Assembly (NCBI GenBank): GCA_934589525.1
Contig: CAKTOB010000038.1
Coordinates: 1 to 17,121, forward strand
Source: an uncultured Oscillospiraceae bacterium
GTDB taxonomy: Bacteria; Bacillota; Clostridia; Oscillospirales; Oscillospiraceae
Length of the DNA: 17,121 bases
Reading direction: 5' to 3'
Positions 14,251-17,121 of the stretch are shown here, piece after piece (positions within the stretch are counted from its first letter, which is position 1; each line of letters begins with the position of its first letter). A program made the translations under genes and the position numbers. Under the pieces are notes generated by a model. It made no database searches. It was not told the origin of the DNA and was given only the letters and a program-made list of their open reading frames with translations.

Positions 14251-15465
14251 TTACCGGCACTGACCTTGCTCATTTTTCTCCCGGTCCAGGCGGAAATCCA
14301 CGGAGCGTTTCAGGTAGGACAGGTAATCGTCATCCTGGCACATTTCTTTCCCCGGTGCGTCGGAGAGCTTGGCCACCGGGCGGCCATTGACGTATTGAAG
14401 CTTGATGACGATATTCAGTGCTTCTTCGCAGGTGTCGTTGGTGACGAAGGTGCCAATGCCGAAGGAGACCTTGGTGCGGTCCTTGAAATAATCGTAGAGC
14501 TTCTGGGCGTGGTCAAAGTCCAGGCTGTCGCTGAAGAGCAGCACCTTGCCCTTGGGGTCGGCGCCGTATTTCTGAAAATGGCGGATCATCTTTTCCCCCC
14601 ACTCGTAGGGGTCGCCGCTGTCGTGGCGAACGCCGGTGTAGTTATTGACCATGGAGCGGTCAAAATCGTACAGGAACAGGTCCGTGGTGATGGTGTCCGT
14701 CAGGGCGGTGCCGTTGTCGCCCCGGTATTCGTCATACCAATCGGCCATGGCGTAGTGGTTGGTGTAGGCCAGAGGGATGGAGTCGATGCCCTGGTACATC
14801 TGGACGAACTCATGGGCATAGGTGCCGATGGGGGTCAAATCATACTTCATGGCCAGGTACACGTTGGAGGTACCGGCGCAGTTGGTGGTCTCCTGGGAGA
14901 GCCTGCGGACCACCTCGTCCTGCCACTGCCGGGAGAGCCGCCGGCGGCAGCCGAACTCCGCGAAGCGGAAGGTGTATTTCCCGGAATTAAAGTCCCGGAT
15001 CTTCTGCTCCAGCCGCTGCCGGGCGGACTCTTCCAGCTGGGCATAGTCATAGTGCATCCGGAAATAGACCTCGTTGACGATTTCCAGCAGGTAGATCTCA
15101 AACTGCATGGCGCTGAACATGGGGCCCTTCACCGTGAGGATCAGCTCGCCCTCGGGGCTCAGCCCCGTGTGGACATACTCCCGGATGGGGTGCCACAGCC
15201 GGAGAAACTCCACATAGTCGTCCTTGATAAAGCGGATGGAGCGGAGATAATTCAGCTCCTCCCGGGTAAAGCGCAGGCCGCAGAGATAATCAATTTGGGC
15301 GTTGATCTCCTCCAGCATTTCCGGGGTGAAGACCGTGTGTTCATTCCGGCACTTAAAATAGTATTCTCCGTTCAAGTCCGTGTGCTTGTGGAAAATCACC
15401 TGGTCCATGTTGAATTTGTACAGGTCCGTATCCAATAGAGAGGTTACGATGGGTTCCAGCTTCAT
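14251..15465 (-). CDS. pncB: Nicotinate phosphoribosyltransferase
   Basis: PncB makes nicotinate mononucleotide from nicotinate and PRPP, with ATP hydrolysis, in NAD salvage. The 404-residue protein carries LLDTDLYKFNM at 10-20, the TSNVYLA block near 199-205, GTYAHEF at 214-220 (His218 is the likely phosphorylated active-site histidine), LTDTITTDLFLYDF near 256-268, and GVRHDSGDP at 278-286, which binds the phosphoribosyl moiety. The length fits bacterial PncB. It starts 13 nt after the adenylyltransferase gene, which would act on its product, so the two form an operon. The last residues after DFRLDREKNEQ are short and unremarkable. Confidence 0.96.
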   Translation of the reverse strand: MKLEPIVTSLLDTDLYKFNMDQVIFHKHTDLNGEYYFKCRNEHTVFTPEMLEEINAQIDYLCGLRFTREELNYLRSIRFIKDDYVEFLRLWHPIREYVHTGLSPEGELILTVKGPMFSAMQFEIYLLEIVNEVYFRMHYDYAQLEESARQRLEQKIRDFNSGKYTFRFAEFGCRRRLSRQWQDEVVRRLSQETTNCAGTSNVYLAMKYDLTPIGTYAHEFVQMYQGIDSIPLAYTNHYAMADWYDEYRGDNGTALTDTITTDLFLYDFDRSMVNNYTGVRHDSGDPYEWGEKMIRHFQKYGADPKGKVLLFSDSLDFDHAQKLYDYFKDRTKVSFGIGTFVTNDTCEEALNIVIKLQYVNGRPVAKLSDAPGKEMCQDDDYLSYLKRSVDFRLDREKNEQGQCR

Positions 15466-15478
15466 ATGGCCACTTCCT

Positions 15479-16030
15479 TTATATACTTTGGGTTTCCAAT
15501 CGATCCTCGGATTCCAGCACCAGGGCCCGGAGCCGCGGGTAGAAGGGATGGATTTTTGAGTTTACATAATAGTTCCACTGCTGCCGGTCGTCGGTCAGCA
15601 GATATTCACGCATCTGAGAAGCGGAAATCTCAATGGTCTTGGGAATGTACAGCTCCGCTACCCGGACCCCCTGGACGCTGTCAAACCAGTCCAGCCGCCG
15701 GGTCTCCTTGCCGGAAATCAGCAGCTCCGGCATCTGGCCGAACTGCTTTTGTACGTTTTCCAGCACATAGTCCCCCCAGGCCCCCACGTTGCCCACGCCG
15801 ATGTCCGGCAGGGGGTAGATTTCCACCCGGTCATCAAAAAGGGCCCGGAGCATTTCCCGGCGGAGCTCAAAGGGAAAGGGGTTTTTCCGGGTGCCGGACT
15901 CCTGGGAGGAGCCCACGAAAATGCCCACCTTTTGGCACAGGGCCAGGGCGGTTTCGATCATCTGCTCATGGCCGGAATGGAGGGTCTGAAACCGGCCTAC
16001 CAAAATGCCCAGAGAAAAGGGCTTTTCCAT
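15479..16030 (-). CDS. Nicotinamide-nucleotide adenylyltransferase-like (NadM/NadR type)
   Basis: This 183-residue nucleotidyltransferase has GRFQTLHSGH at 12-21, the (H/T)xGH ATP-binding motif, and ISASQMR at 135-141, the ISxSxxR motif that binds the ATP phosphates. GRFQ plus HSGH resembles the archaeal NadM and NadR adenylyltransferase group more than NadD. In this operon it most likely converts nicotinate or nicotinamide mononucleotide to the dinucleotide, directly after PncB. A cytidylyltransferase of another pathway is a weaker alternative. The start follows GAGGTGA, and the promoter is at 16054-16082. The C-terminal part (HPFYPRLRALVLES) has no further domain, so NadR's kinase is absent. 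Confidence 0.86.
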   Translation of the reverse strand: MEKPFSLGILVGRFQTLHSGHEQMIETALALCQKVGIFVGSSQESGTRKNPFPFELRREMLRALFDDRVEIYPLPDIGVGNVGAWGDYVLENVQKQFGQMPELLISGKETRRLDWFDSVQGVRVAELYIPKTIEISASQMREYLLTDDRQQWNYYVNSKIHPFYPRLRALVLESEDRLETQSI

Positions 16031-16053
16031 ACGCTCACCTCACAACTTTCTTT

Positions 16054-16082
16054 ATTCTACCAAACCCTGGGGCCTACGTCAA
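16054..16082 (-). promoter_or_regulatory. Promoter of the NAD-salvage operon
   Basis: On the minus strand TTGACG (16077-16082) and TAGAAT (16054-16059) are 17 bp apart. The start of transcription falls near 16047, about 17 nt before the coding region. It is divergent from, and about 40 bp away from, the promoter of the HTH gene. Confidence 0.8.
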
Positions 16083-16119
16083 ATAAAATCCCGGAAATCT
16101 GTACTTTTTTCCGGAGCTG

Positions 16120-16128
16120 TGGTATAAT
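16120..16128 (+). promoter_or_regulatory. Extended -10 promoter of the HTH gene
   Basis: TGG at 16120-16122 stands directly before TATAAT (16123-16128), forming an extended -10 element. The -35 region 17 bp upstream (TGTACT) is poor, as is usual for such promoters. The leader would be about 19 nt. Confidence 0.65.
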
Positions 16129-16153
16129 GCTCCAAAAGAAAGGGGGGAGCTCC

Positions 16154-16669
16154 ATGGGAAGAGCCTCTAAAAAGGAGCATAAAAATCGATTTCAGCTGAT
16201 CCGGGAGGAATTCGGCCTGTCCCGGGAACGGGCCTCCGAGCTGCTGGAGACCCTGAGCCCGGAGCGCATTGAAAAAATCGAAAGTGAAAAATGCGCCCCC
16301 TATCCGGAAGAGGTGCTGACCATGGCCCAGAAATACAAAAAGCCCGGGCTGTGCAACTACTATTGCTCCAACCTCTGCCCCATCGGTCGGGAATATGTGC
16401 CGGAGATCCAGATCAAGGAGCTCTCCGCCATTGTGCTGGAAATGCTGGCCTCCTTAAATGCCGTCAACAAAAAACAGGAGCGGCTGATCGAGATCACCGC
16501 CGACGGGAAGATCGACAACGGAGAGCTGGAGGACTTCATCGCCATCCAGGACCAGCTGGAGCGCATCTCCGTCACCGTGGAAACCTTGCAGCTGTGGTCC
16601 GAAAAAATGCTCCTCAGCGGTGCCATCGATCTGGAGGCCTATCAGAAAAAGAAAGCGGAACGGAAATAA
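16154..16669 (+). CDS. HTH (XRE-like) protein with CxxxCxxxC motif
   Basis: The 171-residue protein begins with an XRE-like helix-turn-helix (about residues 12-62; LIREEFGLSRERASELL, then SPERIEKIESEK). It is followed by GLCNYYCSNLCPIG, where Cys67, Cys71 and Cys75 are evenly spaced; Cys47 is a possible fourth ligand. Residues 85-170 are predicted helical with acidic and Gln-rich stretches, likely for dimerisation. The Cys group could bind a metal or an Fe-S cluster, or sense redox; this is inference. Homologues with this layout are widespread in Clostridia as I recall, without known function. AGGGGGGAG precedes the ATG. It is divergent from the NAD-salvage genes, a common place for a local regulator. 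Confidence 0.82.
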   Translation: MGRASKKEHKNRFQLIREEFGLSRERASELLETLSPERIEKIESEKCAPYPEEVLTMAQKYKKPGLCNYYCSNLCPIGREYVPEIQIKELSAIVLEMLASLNAVNKKQERLIEITADGKIDNGELEDFIAIQDQLERISVTVETLQLWSEKMLLSGAIDLEAYQKKKAERK

Positions 16670-16784
16670 CCCCCTATTTTTCCCAATTGACGGAAAATGC
16701 GCCTCCTATTTTGCCCATGTTTCCCTTTCCGCAGGGGCCCATCTGTGATAAAGTAAGGCCATGAAGAAAAGGGAAAGGAGACCC

Positions 16785-17009
16785 ATGATGTTCGAAATTC
16801 TGACGTTTGTGTTGTTTGTCTGGCTGTTTGTAAAATGCCTGGGCCTGGCCTTCCGCCTGACCTGGAGCGCCGCCAAGCTGGCGGCCGGGTGCCTGGTGTT
16901 CCTGGCCCTGCCGGTTCTGGTCCTGTGCTTCCTCTTTGCCGGAGGCCTGGTGCTGCTGCTGCCCTGCCTGCTCCTGGCCGGCGCCTGGGCGCTGCTGAAA
17001 GCCTGCTGA
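16785..17009 (+). CDS. Small hydrophobic membrane protein
   Basis: The 74-residue product is mostly Leu, Ala, Val and Phe, with two probable transmembrane segments (about residues 3-20 and 32-68, the latter possibly a hairpin of two). It has no motif I recognise. AAAGGAGA at 16774-16781 selects ATG 16785 or 16788; an upstream in-frame ATG at 16761 has no ribosome binding site. The ORF is kept mainly because of that site and the coherent hydrophobic pattern. A weak extended -10 (TGTGATAAA, 16745-16752) may be its promoter. The GC-rich hydrophobic composition means a chance ORF cannot be fully excluded. Confidence 0.6.
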   Translation: MMFEILTFVLFVWLFVKCLGLAFRLTWSAAKLAAGCLVFLALPVLVLCFLFAGGLVLLLPCLLLAGAWALLKAC

Positions 17010-17048
17010 ACAAAAATGCCAAAAGGAACCCCCCTACCCCAAGATGAT

Positions 17049-17105
17049 ATGCTCCCTTTATGAGAGACAGTGAAATAAAAACACTGTCAATCACGAAGGG
17101 AGCAT
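17049..17105 (+). promoter_or_regulatory. Long hairpin that buries a ribosome binding site
   Basis: Two 24-nt arms pair with one wobble and three mismatches: ATGCTCCCTT (17049-17058) with AAGGGAGCAT (17096-17105), TGA with TCA, and GACAGTG (17066-17072) with CACTGTC (17082-17088), over a 9-nt A-rich loop. The AAGGGAG inside the right arm is the only ribosome binding site for the ATG at 17111, so the fold would block translation. Confidence 0.7.
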
Positions 17106-17110
17106 TGTTC

Positions 17111-17121
17111 ATGTCAAGAAG
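17111..17121 (+). CDS. Start of a gene cut by the window end
   Basis: ATG at 17111 follows AAGGGAG with a 9-nt gap and opens a frame reading Met-Ser-Arg before the window ends. Too little is present to identify it. The hairpin immediately upstream recalls the left end of IS200-type elements, so a transposase is one possibility, but this is a guess from structure alone. Confidence 0.35.

Noticed and set aside
14266..15438. 390-residue plus-strand ORF
   Set aside because: It is a shadow of pncB, whose catalytic motifs are all present on the other strand.

Overview
The window looks like chromosome from a G+C-rich gut Clostridia species, most likely Oscillospiraceae. This is an inference from gene content (split biotin-dependent Na+-pumping decarboxylase, ATP-type PEP carboxykinase, yabE-like/rsmA pair), strong AAGGAGG ribosome binding sites, and hairpin repeats of the type scattered through these genomes. 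No rRNA, tRNA, CRISPR array or prophage is visible.

Layout. (1) 101-5283, minus strand: pckA, then oadA, oadG, a separate biotin carrier and oadB. Together they link PEP, oxaloacetate and pyruvate to CO2 and Na+ movement at the membrane. The pckA promoter is clear at 5391-5419. (2) 5284-6489: a long regulatory gap with a possible small RNA and two terminators, then a lipoprotein gene (minus). (3) 6631-8421, plus: divergent promoters, then NfeD-like, SPFH/band-7 and DUF6440-like genes, closed by a strong terminator. (4) 8459-12205, plus: a YabE-like 3D-domain cell-wall protein, about 0.7 kb of nested palindromic repeats, then rsmA, a HAD phosphatase and a VOC protein that overlap by 4 nt each. 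(5) 12228-13043, minus: a visibly A+T-rich double-GNAT gene that looks acquired. (6) 13215-16030, minus: a metallo-beta-lactamase-fold hydrolase, a second copy of the palindromic repeat, then the NAD-salvage pair pncB and a NadM/NadR-like adenylyltransferase. (7) 16120-17009, plus: a Cys-containing HTH protein divergent from the NAD genes, and a small membrane protein. (8) 17049-17121: a long hairpin that buries the ribosome binding site of a gene running off the end.

The most unusual signal is a repeat of about 122 bp found twice in opposite orientation (9913-10036 and 14079-14199). It has perfect 10-bp terminal inverted repeats and several internal hairpins. The sequence between hairpins is conserved, but hairpin arms differ between copies while remaining paired, as expected of an element whose folded form is selected or used. 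One copy sits in a larger nested inverted-repeat block (9597-10275) between the yabE-like gene and rsmA.
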